A stretch of 30,274 nucleotides of DNA from Parapedobacter deserti (GTDB taxonomy: Bacteria > Bacteroidota > Bacteroidia > Sphingobacteriales > Sphingobacteriaceae). A program made the position numbers and the translations under genes. The number at the start of each line of letters is the position of its first letter. Positions within the stretch are counted from its first letter, which is position 1. Under the pieces are notes generated by a model. The model ran no database searches, was not told the DNA's origin, and saw only the letters and a list, made by a program, of their open reading frames with translations. Location of the stretch: contig NZ_JBHRTA010000056.1 of assembly GCF_042646065.1 (NCBI RefSeq), positions 1 to 30,274 on the forward strand. The letters are read 5' to 3'. Below are positions 22,361-30,274 of this stretch, piece by piece.

Positions 22361-25300
22361 ATGCGAAAAATATCAAAACTGCATACGTATATAGGTTTAT
22401 TTATGAAATCATCAGTAGTGACTCTCTGTGTAATTGCCGCGACTGCCGGCACGTTGCTGGCTCACCGGAGCGACGCGCAGGAGGCGGCAAACACCATGAT
22501 ACAGTTTTCATCGAAGCGGCTGTCGCTCATCCAGGTGCTGGAAACTGTGCAGGAACAGTCGGGTTTCAACCTGATCTACAGCCCCACGCAGATTGATGGG
22601 GATCGCGTTGTCGAAATGCCGGCAGCAGAAACCAACCTGGAGGCCCTCCTCCACTATTTAACGGCCAATGCACCCATTGTCCATGAGATCAAAGGACAAA
22701 ACGTTTACATCAACCGCAGGCAGCAGCCGGGGCGCGTGACCGGCAGGGTCGTCGATGCGGAGGGCAGGCCGCTGATGGGGGCGAGCGTCAGCCTCGTGGG
22801 GGCAAATGCTGCCGCCATGAGCGGGGAAGATGGTGGCTTTGCGCTGCGCATACGGCCGGGCACCTACACGCTGCGGGTGAGCTATATCGGCTATGACGCC
22901 TATGAGCAGCGGGTGGCAGTTGCAGAAAATGAAGATACGCCGGTCAATGCGATGCTGCGCGGAGCGGGCCAGCTGGCTGAAGTGGTGGTCAGCTACGGTA
23001 CACAGCGCCGCCGCGAGATCTCCGGAGCTGTCGAAGAAATCAGCGCCGCTAATTTGCAGGATATGCCGGTGGGGCAGTTCGCCCAGCAGCTGCAGGGCAA
23101 GATCGCCGGTGCACAGATTTACCAGACCTCAGGGCAGCCGGGAAGGGGAATGTCGTGGCGGATCCGCAATGCAGCGTCCCTCTCTTCGGGGAATTCCCCG
23201 CTTTTTGTGATCGACGGCATGCCGATAACGGGAAGTATAAACAACATCAACCCGGCGGAGATCGAGTCGTTTACCGTGCTGAAAGATGCCGCGGCAACGG
23301 CACTATATGGCTCCAGGGCTTCCAACGGGGTGATTTTGATCACTACGAAACAGGCCCGGCCCGGCGATGCGACCAAAATCGAACTCAACACCAATGTGGG
23401 GATCCAGCACATTCCGAGCCGCGGCGTGCCCGTGATGATGAACGCCCGGGAATATGCGACCTTCATGAACGAGCGCTACCAGGATATGATCCGGTATGAG
23501 GGGTATACCGGCGAAATTCCGGAAGTATACCAAAACCCCGAACGGTATGGCAAAGGTACCGACTGGTTTTCGTTGCTGACGCGCACGGCGCCCATCCAGA
23601 ATTACGACCTCACCTTTACCAGCGCCGGCGAGCATTCCACCTCATCGGTGGTAGCGGGTTACCAAGACCAGCAGGGCGTGGTTGTCAATTCCGGTACCAA
23701 GCTGTATTCGCTGCGCATCAACCAGAACTACCGCATTGCCGACGACCGGCTGCAGATCGGCTTCAACTTGGCGCCGAGCTACCGGCTGGACCACAACAAC
23801 CGGCTGGCGGATGGTATTCAGGGCATTGTGCAGAAGACCTCGGAGGCCAGTCCGCTGATCGATCCGTATGATGAAAACGGCAACCTCGTAAAGCATGCGA
23901 ATTCGCCGGGCATGGTCGGCTACATTAACCCCTTGGCGCGGTATACCGAAGTGATTGACGACTACATCACTACGCGCATCCTGGGAAATGCCCACCTGAA
24001 CTACCGCATTTGGGACGGCCTGCATGTGAAAGGCCTGTTCGGCGTGGACAAAGGCGCAGAAACACGGCAATTTTTTTCGCCGGCGCTGATCAACGGAGAT
24101 GATATTTCCACCGGCACGAGTAGCTCGGTGGATAACTATAGCTATACCGCGGAGGCCAATCTGAACTACAATAAGACCTGGAAGTCGCACGATATCGATG
24201 TGTTGGCCGGGTATTCCTTCCAGTCGTTTCGGCAAAAGAATAATTCCGTAACCGGAAGAAATTTTTCGAGCGACGACGTGCCGTACCTAAATGTGGCTGC
24301 TAACATTACCGGCGGGTCGAGCAATGCGGCGGCCTACAGCCTCCTTTCGTACCTTGGCCGGATAAACTACAGCTTCAAGCGCCGTTATTTACTTAGCGTT
24401 TCCATGCGTCGCGATGGGTCCAGCCGTTTTGGCGAAAACCAGAAATACGGGTCGTTTCCTTCCGTTTCTGCGGGATGGATCATCAGCGACGAGGCGTTTA
24501 TGGATGCCTGGAGTGGCACGCTGAGCATGCTCAAGGTGCGCGGCAGCTATGGTATAACCGGAAACAACAACATTGGGAATTATACCCATGTCGCCCGGCT
24601 TGGTGGCTCCGATTACGTGGCCAACGGGGGGCTGGCTCCGGGTACGACCATTACTGCGCTGGGTAATACCAACCTGGCCTGGGAACGGAGTAAGCAGCTC
24701 GACGTGGGCCTCGACGTGGCGTTTCTCAACGATAAGCTGTTTTTTACGTATGACTACTACCGAAAGCTGTCGGATGGGCTTATCCAGAACCGGCCGATTC
24801 CACAGGGTTCGGGCTATTCGAGCATCACGTCGAACGTCGGTGAAATCCGCTTTTGGGGGCATGAGTTTAGTGCCGGTGGCCGATTCGACTTCGGTAAACT
24901 TCACTGGAATACGGCATTCAATGTTTCGTTCAACCGCAACCACATCGTCTCGCTCGTGAGTCCGGGATACTTCCGCCGGAACAATACGACCAGCGCCGAT
25001 TATTTCCGCAACCAGGAAGGGTACCCGCTAGGCATGTTTTTCGGATATGTGTTCGAAGGCCTGTACCGGGATGCTGACGATCTGGCAAACTCGGCTAAGG
25101 AAACCAATTCGGACGTGGGTACCATCAAAATGCGCGACATCAACGGCGATAACATCATCGACGAAAATGACCGCACGTTTATCGGCGACCCCAACCCGAA
25201 CATGCTTTTTGGCTTGACCAACAATTTCACCTATGGCAGACTCGACCTAGGAATTTCCATGGCCGGCGCCACCGGCGGGGATCTCATCCTCCCTGCTAAA

Positions 25301-25702
25301 TGGGCGTATCTGACCAACATGGACGGCGCGCGTAACCTCTTGGCGGAAGCGGCGGACCGCTGGCGGTCGGAGGAAAATCCCGGATCGGGCAAGTTTCCAC
25401 GCACGAAGACCGGTACTACCGGTATTGGCAGGCAGGTCAACTCGCAATGGGTGGAGGATGGCTCATACCTGAGCGTCAAAAACATTACCCTGGGCTACCG
25501 GCACCCGATTAAAAATGCGGGCCCCATCAAGCAAGTTCGCCTGTATACCTCCGTCCATAATGTGTTTATCCTCACCAACTACTCGGGGATGAATCCGGAG
25601 ATCAGCCTTAACGGCCTGGACGGCGCCAGCATCGGGATTGATGAAAACGCCTATCCCGTGCCCCGCACATTTTCCTTTGGCTTAAACGTACTTTTTCAAT
25701 AA
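22361..25702 (+). CDS. SusC/RagA-family TonB-linked outer-membrane receptor with STN domain
   Basis: 1113 residues. Signal sequence to about residue 40; STN signalling domain about 45-118 (FSSKRLSLIQVLETVQEQSG); carboxypeptidase-regulatory-like domain 124-205 (VTGRVVDAEGRPLMGASVSL). The SusC signature AEVVVSYGTQRRREISGAVE (206-225) follows, then the plug with IDGMPI and VLKDAAATALYGSRASNGVI, and a 22-strand-type barrel ending NVLFQ. It imports ligands across the outer membrane, driven by TonB, with SusD as lid. The STN domain ties it to the upstream FecR and sigma. The susD gene begins 20 bp after. The ligand cannot be read from sequence, but the co-encoded phosphoesterase hints at a phosphorylated compound. 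Confidence 0.97.
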   Translation: MRKISKLHTYIGLFMKSSVVTLCVIAATAGTLLAHRSDAQEAANTMIQFSSKRLSLIQVLETVQEQSGFNLIYSPTQIDGDRVVEMPAAETNLEALLHYLTANAPIVHEIKGQNVYINRRQQPGRVTGRVVDAEGRPLMGASVSLVGANAAAMSGEDGGFALRIRPGTYTLRVSYIGYDAYEQRVAVAENEDTPVNAMLRGAGQLAEVVVSYGTQRRREISGAVEEISAANLQDMPVGQFAQQLQGKIAGAQIYQTSGQPGRGMSWRIRNAASLSSGNSPLFVIDGMPITGSINNINPAEIESFTVLKDAAATALYGSRASNGVILITTKQARPGDATKIELNTNVGIQHIPSRGVPVMMNAREYATFMNERYQDMIRYEGYTGEIPEVYQNPERYGKGTDWFSLLTRTAPIQNYDLTFTSAGEHSTSSVVAGYQDQQGVVVNSGTKLYSLRINQNYRIADDRLQIGFNLAPSYRLDHNNRLADGIQGIVQKTSEASPLIDPYDENGNLVKHANSPGMVGYINPLARYTEVIDDYITTRILGNAHLNYRIWDGLHVKGLFGVDKGAETRQFFSPALINGDDISTGTSSSVDNYSYTAEANLNYNKTWKSHDIDVLAGYSFQSFRQKNNSVTGRNFSSDDVPYLNVAANITGGSSNAAAYSLLSYLGRINYSFKRRYLLSVSMRRDGSSRFGENQKYGSFPSVSAGWIISDEAFMDAWSGTLSMLKVRGSYGITGNNNIGNYTHVARLGGSDYVANGGLAPGTTITALGNTNLAWERSKQLDVGLDVAFLNDKLFFTYDYYRKLSDGLIQNRPIPQGSGYSSITSNVGEIRFWGHEFSAGGRFDFGKLHWNTAFNVSFNRNHIVSLVSPGYFRRNNTTSADYFRNQEGYPLGMFFGYVFEGLYRDADDLANSAKETNSDVGTIKMRDINGDNIIDENDRTFIGDPNPNMLFGLTNNFTYGRLDLGISMAGATGGDLILPAKWAYLTNMDGARNLLAEAADRWRSEENPGSGKFPRTKTGTTGIGRQVNSQWVEDGSYLSVKNITLGYRHPIKNAGPIKQVRLYTSVHNVFILTNYSGMNPEISLNGLDGASIGIDENAYPVPRTFSFGLNVLFQ

Positions 25703-25722
25703 CCGATTAATGGACTGTACTC

Positions 25723-27276
25723 ATGTTTAGATATATTTATATTTTTATGACTACCACGGCGTTGCTGTTCGTGTCGTGTGAACACGCGCTGGACCTGATA
25801 CCTGAGGACCAGGTTTCGGGCGGCAATTTCTTCAAAACGGAGGCCGACTTTACGCAGGCACTGAATGCGGCTTACCATCCACTGCGGGTTGTTGGACCGG
25901 ATTATTACATCAGTGAAATGCGGTCTGACAATACGCATTACGAACATAACCCGGCCATCCAGGGGACCGCGGTGGCCATGCGCTCGGACATCGCTAATTT
26001 TACCAATGACGCCAGCAACAACTACTCCAACCAGATGTATTATGAAAGCTATAGGGGAGTCTCCCGGGCCAATATCATCCTCGGACAGATCGACCAGTCG
26101 GCCTTGAGCCAGGAGGCAAAGAACCGCTTCAAGGGGGAGGCGCTGTTTCTGCGCGCGTTTTACTATTTTAAGCTGGTGCGTTATTTCGGTGGCGTGCCGC
26201 TCTACCTGCAGCAAGTGACCAACGAGGAGGAAGCCTTTCTTCCGCGGTCGCCAAAGGCGGAGGTCTACAACCAGATCGTTGCTGATGCCCGGCAAGCGAT
26301 CGATCTGTTGAACGTCCCATCCGGCTTCCCCCAGTCGGGTTATGCAACGAAAGGATCGGCTACCATGCTGCTGGCCGACGTGTATGCCACGTTGGGGCAA
26401 TACGACGAAGCCGAAAAATTGCTGCTCGATCTGGGTACGATGGGGTATGACCTGCTTAATAACTATGCGGATGTGTTTTCGACGGCCAATAAAAACAGCC
26501 GGGAATCGATTTTTGAAGTGCAGTTTATGCAGGGGCTGGAAACGGGTATGCAAAGCAACTTTATCTACATATTCCTGCCGAAATGTTATAACACGTCCCT
26601 GATCACCTTCGGTGTGCCCACACGCAATACCGCTACCGATGGCGGGGGAGGATGGAATACCCCAACGCAGGACCTGATCAATGCCTACGAGCCGGGTGAT
26701 CCGCGTTTGGAGACATCCATCGGTATCGCTGAAGGTACTTATGACGGTAGCTATTACTTTACGCTGGAAGCTAACAAACCTGTGACAGGTTACGAAGCAC
26801 CCGCCGGTAAGGTGGGCGTGCCGTACATCAAGAAGTACCTCAATCCGCACAGCAATCCCAACAATACCAACGACAACTGGCCGGTGTATCGTTATGCGGA
26901 TGCGCTGCTGTTGCTCGCTGAAGTTCAGAACGAACAGGGGAAGACCGCCGAAGCGCTGGTGCACCTAAACAAGGTCCGCAACCGGGCGATGCCCGACGCG
27001 ACGCCACTGGCGACGGGTTCAAAGGAAGTACTGCGCGAGCTAATTCTCCGTGAACGCCGCGTGGAGCTGGCTTTTGAAAACAAGCGCTGGTTCGACCTGA
27101 TCCGGGCTGACAAGGCTGTGGAGGTAATGAATGCCTATGGCGAAGCGATGAAACAGCAGCATTCCTACTTGTTGCCGGCTTCGTATCAAGTCGATGAGCG
27201 TAAGCTGCTGTACCCGCTGCCATTTGCGGAAGTGGGGGTAAACCCTGAGTTGGCAAACGATCCAGATAACCTGTAA
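25723..27276 (+). CDS. SusD/RagB-family surface lipoprotein
   Basis: 517 residues. Lipoprotein signal MFRYIYIFMTTTALLFVSC with the lipidated Cys19, then the SusD start HALDLIPEDQVSGGNFFKTE and ADFTQALNAAYHPLR. The TPR-like helices (RFKGEALFLRAFYYFKLVRY FGGVPL region, about 140-165) follow. The C-terminal RagB block is PVYRYADALLLLAEVQNEQG, with NKVRNRA, then the last block LRELILRERRVELAFENKRW and FDLIRA. It sits on the outer surface over SusC and captures the substrate. Placed 20 bp after susC and 3 bp before the phosphoesterase gene, so one operon. Confidence 0.97.
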   Translation: MFRYIYIFMTTTALLFVSCEHALDLIPEDQVSGGNFFKTEADFTQALNAAYHPLRVVGPDYYISEMRSDNTHYEHNPAIQGTAVAMRSDIANFTNDASNNYSNQMYYESYRGVSRANIILGQIDQSALSQEAKNRFKGEALFLRAFYYFKLVRYFGGVPLYLQQVTNEEEAFLPRSPKAEVYNQIVADARQAIDLLNVPSGFPQSGYATKGSATMLLADVYATLGQYDEAEKLLLDLGTMGYDLLNNYADVFSTANKNSRESIFEVQFMQGLETGMQSNFIYIFLPKCYNTSLITFGVPTRNTATDGGGGWNTPTQDLINAYEPGDPRLETSIGIAEGTYDGSYYFTLEANKPVTGYEAPAGKVGVPYIKKYLNPHSNPNNTNDNWPVYRYADALLLLAEVQNEQGKTAEALVHLNKVRNRAMPDATPLATGSKEVLRELILRERRVELAFENKRWFDLIRADKAVEVMNAYGEAMKQQHSYLLPASYQVDERKLLYPLPFAEVGVNPELANDPDNL

Positions 27277-27279
27277 TCG

Positions 27280-29070
27280 ATGAATATGATGATAAAAAAA
27301 TTGATAAACCTGCTCTATGCCGCGGTACTGATAGCGCCGGGGGCTGTCTATGCGCAACCTGCTGGACACGCGGGAGAGGCGAAGACGTTTTCGATTGCCG
27401 TTATCCCCGACACCCAGTACAACACGGAGGAAAGCCAAGGGGGTAATAATGCGCTGTTTGAAAGCATGATCCAGTGGGTGCTGGACAACCGCGAGAAAGA
27501 AAATATCGTATACTTGGCGCATGTGGGCGACATTACCGACAAGGGCGATAGCCAGCCAGAGCAATGGGTTAATGCGGCGAAGGCCCTGTATCCACTCGAA
27601 GAACCGCTTCCCGGCCTGCCGCACGGCCTGCCGTACGGCTTGGCGATCGGCAACCACGACCAGTATCCCAGCCAGTTTGCGGTAACCGGCAAAACGGAAA
27701 ACTACAATAAGTATTTCGGGGTGGACCATTTCAAGGGGCGCGACTACTATGGCGGACATTTCGGCGACGATAACGACAGCCACTACGACCTGATCTCTGC
27801 GGGTGGGTTGGACCTGATTATCATCTACATCGAATACGACGCTTTTGACGAGCAGCAGGATGCCATGAACGACTGGGCGGTGGAATTGCTGCAGCGCTAC
27901 AGCGACCGAAAGGCGATCATCGTGAGTCATTACATACTGGGTTTCAATCCGGTAGCGGGCAGTAATGTCGCCGGACCGGCGGCCTTCGGTAAACAGGGCC
28001 AGCGGCTGTACGACCGGATCAAGACGCAGCCCAACGTGTTCCTGATGCTGTGCGGCCACGTGGGCGCTAATGGCGAAGGTTACCGGCAGGATACCTATGC
28101 GGGGCATACCGTCAAGACGATGCTGTCAGACTACCAGAGCCGGCCGATGGGAGGGAACGGCCTCATGCGGCTGCTGACATTCGACCTGGAAAAAGACGTG
28201 CTGCATGTGCGTACGCTGTCGCCGTACCACGGGTTGGAAGAAACGGACGACGACAGCCGGTTTACCGTGCCGCTCTTCCGCGAAGCTGCTGCAAGTCGGC
28301 AGTTCGATTTTAACTTCGATGGCAAAGCGGATATTTTTCGATTCGTGGGCGGCAACTGGTATGACGCCGAAGGGATCAAAGCATCGCTGGGCCAGAAAGG
28401 CGATATCCCCGTGCCCTCGTATTACCGCCACTTCGGCAAAACCAGCCCCGCGGTGTACCGCCGGGCAGCGGCGGCATTTTACCTGAATGACTGGGAGGCG
28501 ACCCCATTGGGCGAGGTGGGCGACGTGCCGGTGCCGGCAGACTACGACGGCGATGGCGTCGCCGATGTGGCCGTATGGAATCCGCGTACCGCAGAGTGGC
28601 TGGTAGCCGGAAGTGAACCGGTAAAGCACGGGTGGGCGGAGTCGGTGCCTGTGCCGGCCGACTACGATGGAGACGGTGCCGCCGAACGGGCGGTCTGGCG
28701 ATTCAGTAACAACACGTGGTACATTGCAACGGTGGGTAATGTGCCGTTCGGCGAAAATGGCGACGTACCGGTGCCGGCGGATTACGACGGCGACGGTAAA
28801 GCCGATATGGCCGTCTGGCGCCCCGCGACCGGCGAATGGCTGGTCTATGGACAGGAGGCCCCCCTGGCTACGCTTGGAAAACGGGGCGACCTGCCCATAC
28901 CGGGCGACTACAGCGGCTCGGGCAGGGCGCAGGCGGCCGTATTTGATCCGGCGGAAAAAGCGGTGATCCTGGAGAATGGAACACGTATTCCCATGGAAGC
29001 GTCCATCGACGAGGTGGTCAACCTGCCATATGCGATCAAGGCCTATTACCTCGAATTGCTAAAAAAGTAA
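27280..29070 (+). CDS. Secreted calcineurin-like metallophosphoesterase with C-terminal DxDxDG repeats
   Basis: 596 residues. Signal peptide MNMMIKKLINLLYAAVLIAP with cleavage after YAQ (26). The metallophosphoesterase core has Asp44 and Gln46 (IPDTQYN; Gln where many have His), Asp84 (HVGD), Asn125 and His126 (GNHD), His217 (SHY) and His260 (CGHVG). It is a two-metal phosphatase or phosphodiesterase. From residue 341 a beta-propeller-like repeat region follows, with units PVPADYDGDGKADMAVW repeated every 40 residues (DYDGDG at 421, 461, 501) and weaker units at each end; DxDxDG loops bind calcium. It starts 3 bp after susD, so its product works with SusCD outside the cytoplasm. Substrate unknown: phospholipid head groups, nucleotides, teichoic or phosphorylated glycans are all possible. 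Confidence 0.93.
   Translation: MNMMIKKLINLLYAAVLIAPGAVYAQPAGHAGEAKTFSIAVIPDTQYNTEESQGGNNALFESMIQWVLDNREKENIVYLAHVGDITDKGDSQPEQWVNAAKALYPLEEPLPGLPHGLPYGLAIGNHDQYPSQFAVTGKTENYNKYFGVDHFKGRDYYGGHFGDDNDSHYDLISAGGLDLIIIYIEYDAFDEQQDAMNDWAVELLQRYSDRKAIIVSHYILGFNPVAGSNVAGPAAFGKQGQRLYDRIKTQPNVFLMLCGHVGANGEGYRQDTYAGHTVKTMLSDYQSRPMGGNGLMRLLTFDLEKDVLHVRTLSPYHGLEETDDDSRFTVPLFREAAASRQFDFNFDGKADIFRFVGGNWYDAEGIKASLGQKGDIPVPSYYRHFGKTSPAVYRRAAAAFYLNDWEATPLGEVGDVPVPADYDGDGVADVAVWNPRTAEWLVAGSEPVKHGWAESVPVPADYDGDGAAERAVWRFSNNTWYIATVGNVPFGENGDVPVPADYDGDGKADMAVWRPATGEWLVYGQEAPLATLGKRGDLPIPGDYSGSGRAQAAVFDPAEKAVILENGTRIPMEASIDEVVNLPYAIKAYYLELLKK
28507..28869 (+). repeat. Three 120-bp tandem coding repeats in the phosphoesterase
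   Basis: The codons for PVPADYDGDG recur at exactly 120-bp intervals (near 28529, 28649 and 28769), each followed by an AVW block and a W-LV/YI turn. Codon choice differs among units, so the repeat is old and held by selection on protein rather than a recent DNA duplication. Confidence 0.75.
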
Positions 29071-29092
29071 ACCAACGGGTACGTTAATTGCC

Positions 29093-29126
29093 AAAATCCT
29101 GTCCCGCAACCGCGGGACAGGATTTT
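29093..29126 (+). terminator. Intrinsic terminator closing the SusCD-phosphoesterase operon
   Basis: Perfect 15-bp arms (29093-29107 and 29112-29126; core CCTGTCCCGC/GCGGGACAGG) close on the loop AACC. The right arm ends in TTTT and is followed by GTTT, a good Rho-independent terminator 22 bp after the stop codon. The A-rich left flank lets it work in the other direction too. Confidence 0.85.
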
Positions 29127-29227
29127 GTTTATGCGGCAGGTTTATCGTTGACGATGCCTACCAACTGCCAGAAGTATACTTAATCGGCATTTTGGAGTTC
29201 AGTATGGATACCAATGAACAGGATCGT

Positions 29228-30211
29228 TTAGGACCTTCTATTCAATACGCTGATGGTTAGTTTTTTCACCGTTTCCATCTCTTCCGGTTTGCTCGCTGCA
29301 ACAAATAATGTTAAGGTAGCCAATGCTTCGTTGCTGATGATTGGTGTATTGGCCGCATCGTACAGCAAATTATTCCTTTCTAAAAAAAGCAGGAAGCAAG
29401 CTGCAGCGATCCGTTTATTGCCGTCTACAAAAGCATGGTTCTTGATAACCAGGTACAGTAAAGTTGCAGCCTTTTCCTCCAGCGATGGATAAAAATCCTC
29501 ATCGGCAAAGCCTTTGCTGATTTGGGCGATAGCGCTTTGGAAACCCTTGTCTTTCTCCTTGCCAAATATCTCAGATGCAAAATCGGTTTTCATGGTATTG
29601 ATGAGCTCTTGGTACTCTTCCAGGGTAGGATAGGAGGCAGGTTTTTTGGTCACACCCTTTTCGTCCAATTGCTCGTGATCGTAGTCATCGAGCAATTCAA
29701 GCCCTTTCGCAAATCGCGTCAACCAATCCAACTGCCCGTCAGTTGGTTGTTTTTCAATAGCACGGCTTAGTATACGGATACCGTCTTTCAGCGTTTGGAC
29801 TTCCTGTTGTTTCTGGGCGAGCCGCCTTTCGTTGATCGCATAGCCCTGCACAAGATATTCCCTGAGTCGTTGCGTGGCCCAAATGCGGAATTGTGTAGCT
29901 TGGATAGATTTTACCCGATAACCTATCGATATAATGGCATCTAAGTTGTAATGTTTCTGATTACGTTTAATAGTGCGATTGCCTTCCTTCCGAACTTGTA
30001 AGAAATCCTTACAAGTTGCTATCTCTTCCAATTCATATTCGTTATAAATACTACGAAGATGCATTGTGATGTTTTGAGGAGTTGTTTCAAACAGTTTGGC
30101 TATCTGTGCTTGTGTCAACCAAATGGTGTCCTGTTCAAACCTAACTTCCACTAAGGTTTGTCCATCCTTGCTTTGATAAATCTCGATTTGGTTTTCGGTC
30201 ATAAGATTCAT
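29228..30211 (-). CDS. RhuM-family protein with C-terminal Doc/Fic domain
   Basis: 327 residues; the ATG at 30202 is an alternative start. The N-terminal 150 residues are the Virulence_RhuM domain, with a KilA-N/Bro-like DNA-binding look (TIWLTQAQIAKLFETTPQNI, then HYNLDAIISIGYRVKSIQAT and RLREYLVQGYAINERRL). A charged linker leads to a Doc-type domain. Its active site is HAFVDGNKRIAAACFLLFLE, with His259, Asp262, Asn265, Lys266 and Arg267. This HxFxDGNKR form is that of Doc, which phosphorylates EF-Tu, rather than of AMP-transferring Fic (HxFx(D/E)GN(G/K)R). No Phd-like antitoxin gene adjoins. RhuM genes often lie in restriction-modification and genomic-island loci. A 69-bp piece of this gene is duplicated at 20271. 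Confidence 0.92.
   Translation of the reverse strand: MNLMTENQIEIYQSKDGQTLVEVRFEQDTIWLTQAQIAKLFETTPQNITMHLRSIYNEYELEEIATCKDFLQVRKEGNRTIKRNQKHYNLDAIISIGYRVKSIQATQFRIWATQRLREYLVQGYAINERRLAQKQQEVQTLKDGIRILSRAIEKQPTDGQLDWLTRFAKGLELLDDYDHEQLDEKGVTKKPASYPTLEEYQELINTMKTDFASEIFGKEKDKGFQSAIAQISKGFADEDFYPSLEEKAATLLYLVIKNHAFVDGNKRIAAACFLLFLERNNLLYDAANTPIISNEALATLTLFVAASKPEEMETVKKLTISVLNRRS
29367..29435. repeat. Right copy of the 69-bp direct repeat bracketing the island
   Basis: Inside the intact RhuM-Doc gene, identical to 20271-20339 except for two substitutions (both G there, A here, in the TTTCT-AAAA-AGC stretch). Flanking sequences are unrelated beyond the 69 bases on both sides. Confidence 0.85.
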
Positions 30212-30259
30212 ATTCGGTGGATGATAAAACTGTGATCCGTTGAGATCATGTGCTCATGA

Positions 30260-30267
30260 CAAAGGTA
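30260..30267 (-). promoter_or_regulatory. -7 element of the RhuM-Doc gene
   Basis: On the minus strand TACCTTTG matches TAnnTTTG exactly, and transcription would start near 30253 with a leader of about 43 nt. The -33 element would lie beyond the window edge. Confidence 0.55.
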
Positions 30268-30274
30268 AAAATAA

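Noticed and set aside
25696..26964. 422-codon minus-strand frame opposite susD
   Set aside because: It is a long antisense shadow caused by GC-rich third positions; susD on the plus strand is unambiguous.
27040..28107. 355-codon minus-strand frame opposite the phosphoesterase
   Set aside because: Antisense shadow; the plus-strand gene has signal peptide, active-site motifs and repeats.
28507..28869. 120-bp repeats as a CRISPR or DNA-level array
   Set aside because: They are coding repeats with codon-level divergence and no spacers.

Overview
The window reads as chromosome of a Bacteroidota bacterium, most likely a Sphingobacteriaceae member of roughly 50% GC (Parapedobacter- or Sphingobacterium-like; this placement is inference). 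Evidence: a SusC/SusD pair behind an ECF sigma/FecR pair, LytTR two-component genes, DUF6268 and DoxX families, no Shine-Dalgarno sequences, and repeated TAnnTTTG -7 promoter elements (2771, 11504, 12154, 14533, 15958, 20580, 30260). No rRNA, tRNA or CRISPR array was seen.

Layout. 1-640: the 3' end of an unknown gene fused to a decayed DUF1016 (YhcG-type) nuclease remnant, then palindromes. 745-3690: an AT-rich small-molecule/stress group (cupin, VOC, AraC regulator; divergent SRPBCC-DoxX operon). 3805-5676: a membrane-anchored patatin-like lipase. 6077-9543: a LytS/LytTR-type two-component pair, a Crp-family regulator and an NAD-dependent epimerase. 9679-12014: an outer-membrane barrel protein abutting an LpxL-like acyltransferase, then a GNAT. 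12453-13508: an RsgA GTPase behind a structured 290-nt leader. 13704-14511: an alpha/beta hydrolase frameshifted at its nucleophile elbow, divergent from an ECF sigma factor with a membrane partner (14647-15825). 15970-16752: a nitrilase-family amidohydrolase. 16780-17072: gene scraps. 17171-19088: DUF2975 plus XRE regulator and an S41 lipoprotein peptidase.

19328-20501 is a gene graveyard. It holds a multiply frameshifted DUF1016 nuclease, an IS3-family transposase tail, an AAA-ATPase fragment, a 69-bp piece of a RhuM/Doc gene and an unidentified C-terminus, end to end. Right of it lies a higher-GC nutrient-acquisition island (20610-29070): ECF sigma, FecR anti-sigma, SusC with an STN signalling domain, SusD, and a secreted calcineurin-like phosphoesterase with 40-residue DxDxDG repeats. 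It ends in a strong terminator, then an intact minus-strand RhuM-Doc fusion gene. The 69-bp RhuM piece left of the island is a direct repeat of part of that gene, so the island is bracketed by direct repeats.

The most interesting points are the SusCD-phosphoesterase island as a candidate phosphoester-acquisition locus with its direct-repeat bracket, the mosaic of defence and mobile gene debris, the structured rsgA leader, and a 32-bp intergenic motif shared by the histidine kinase and ECF sigma upstream regions.
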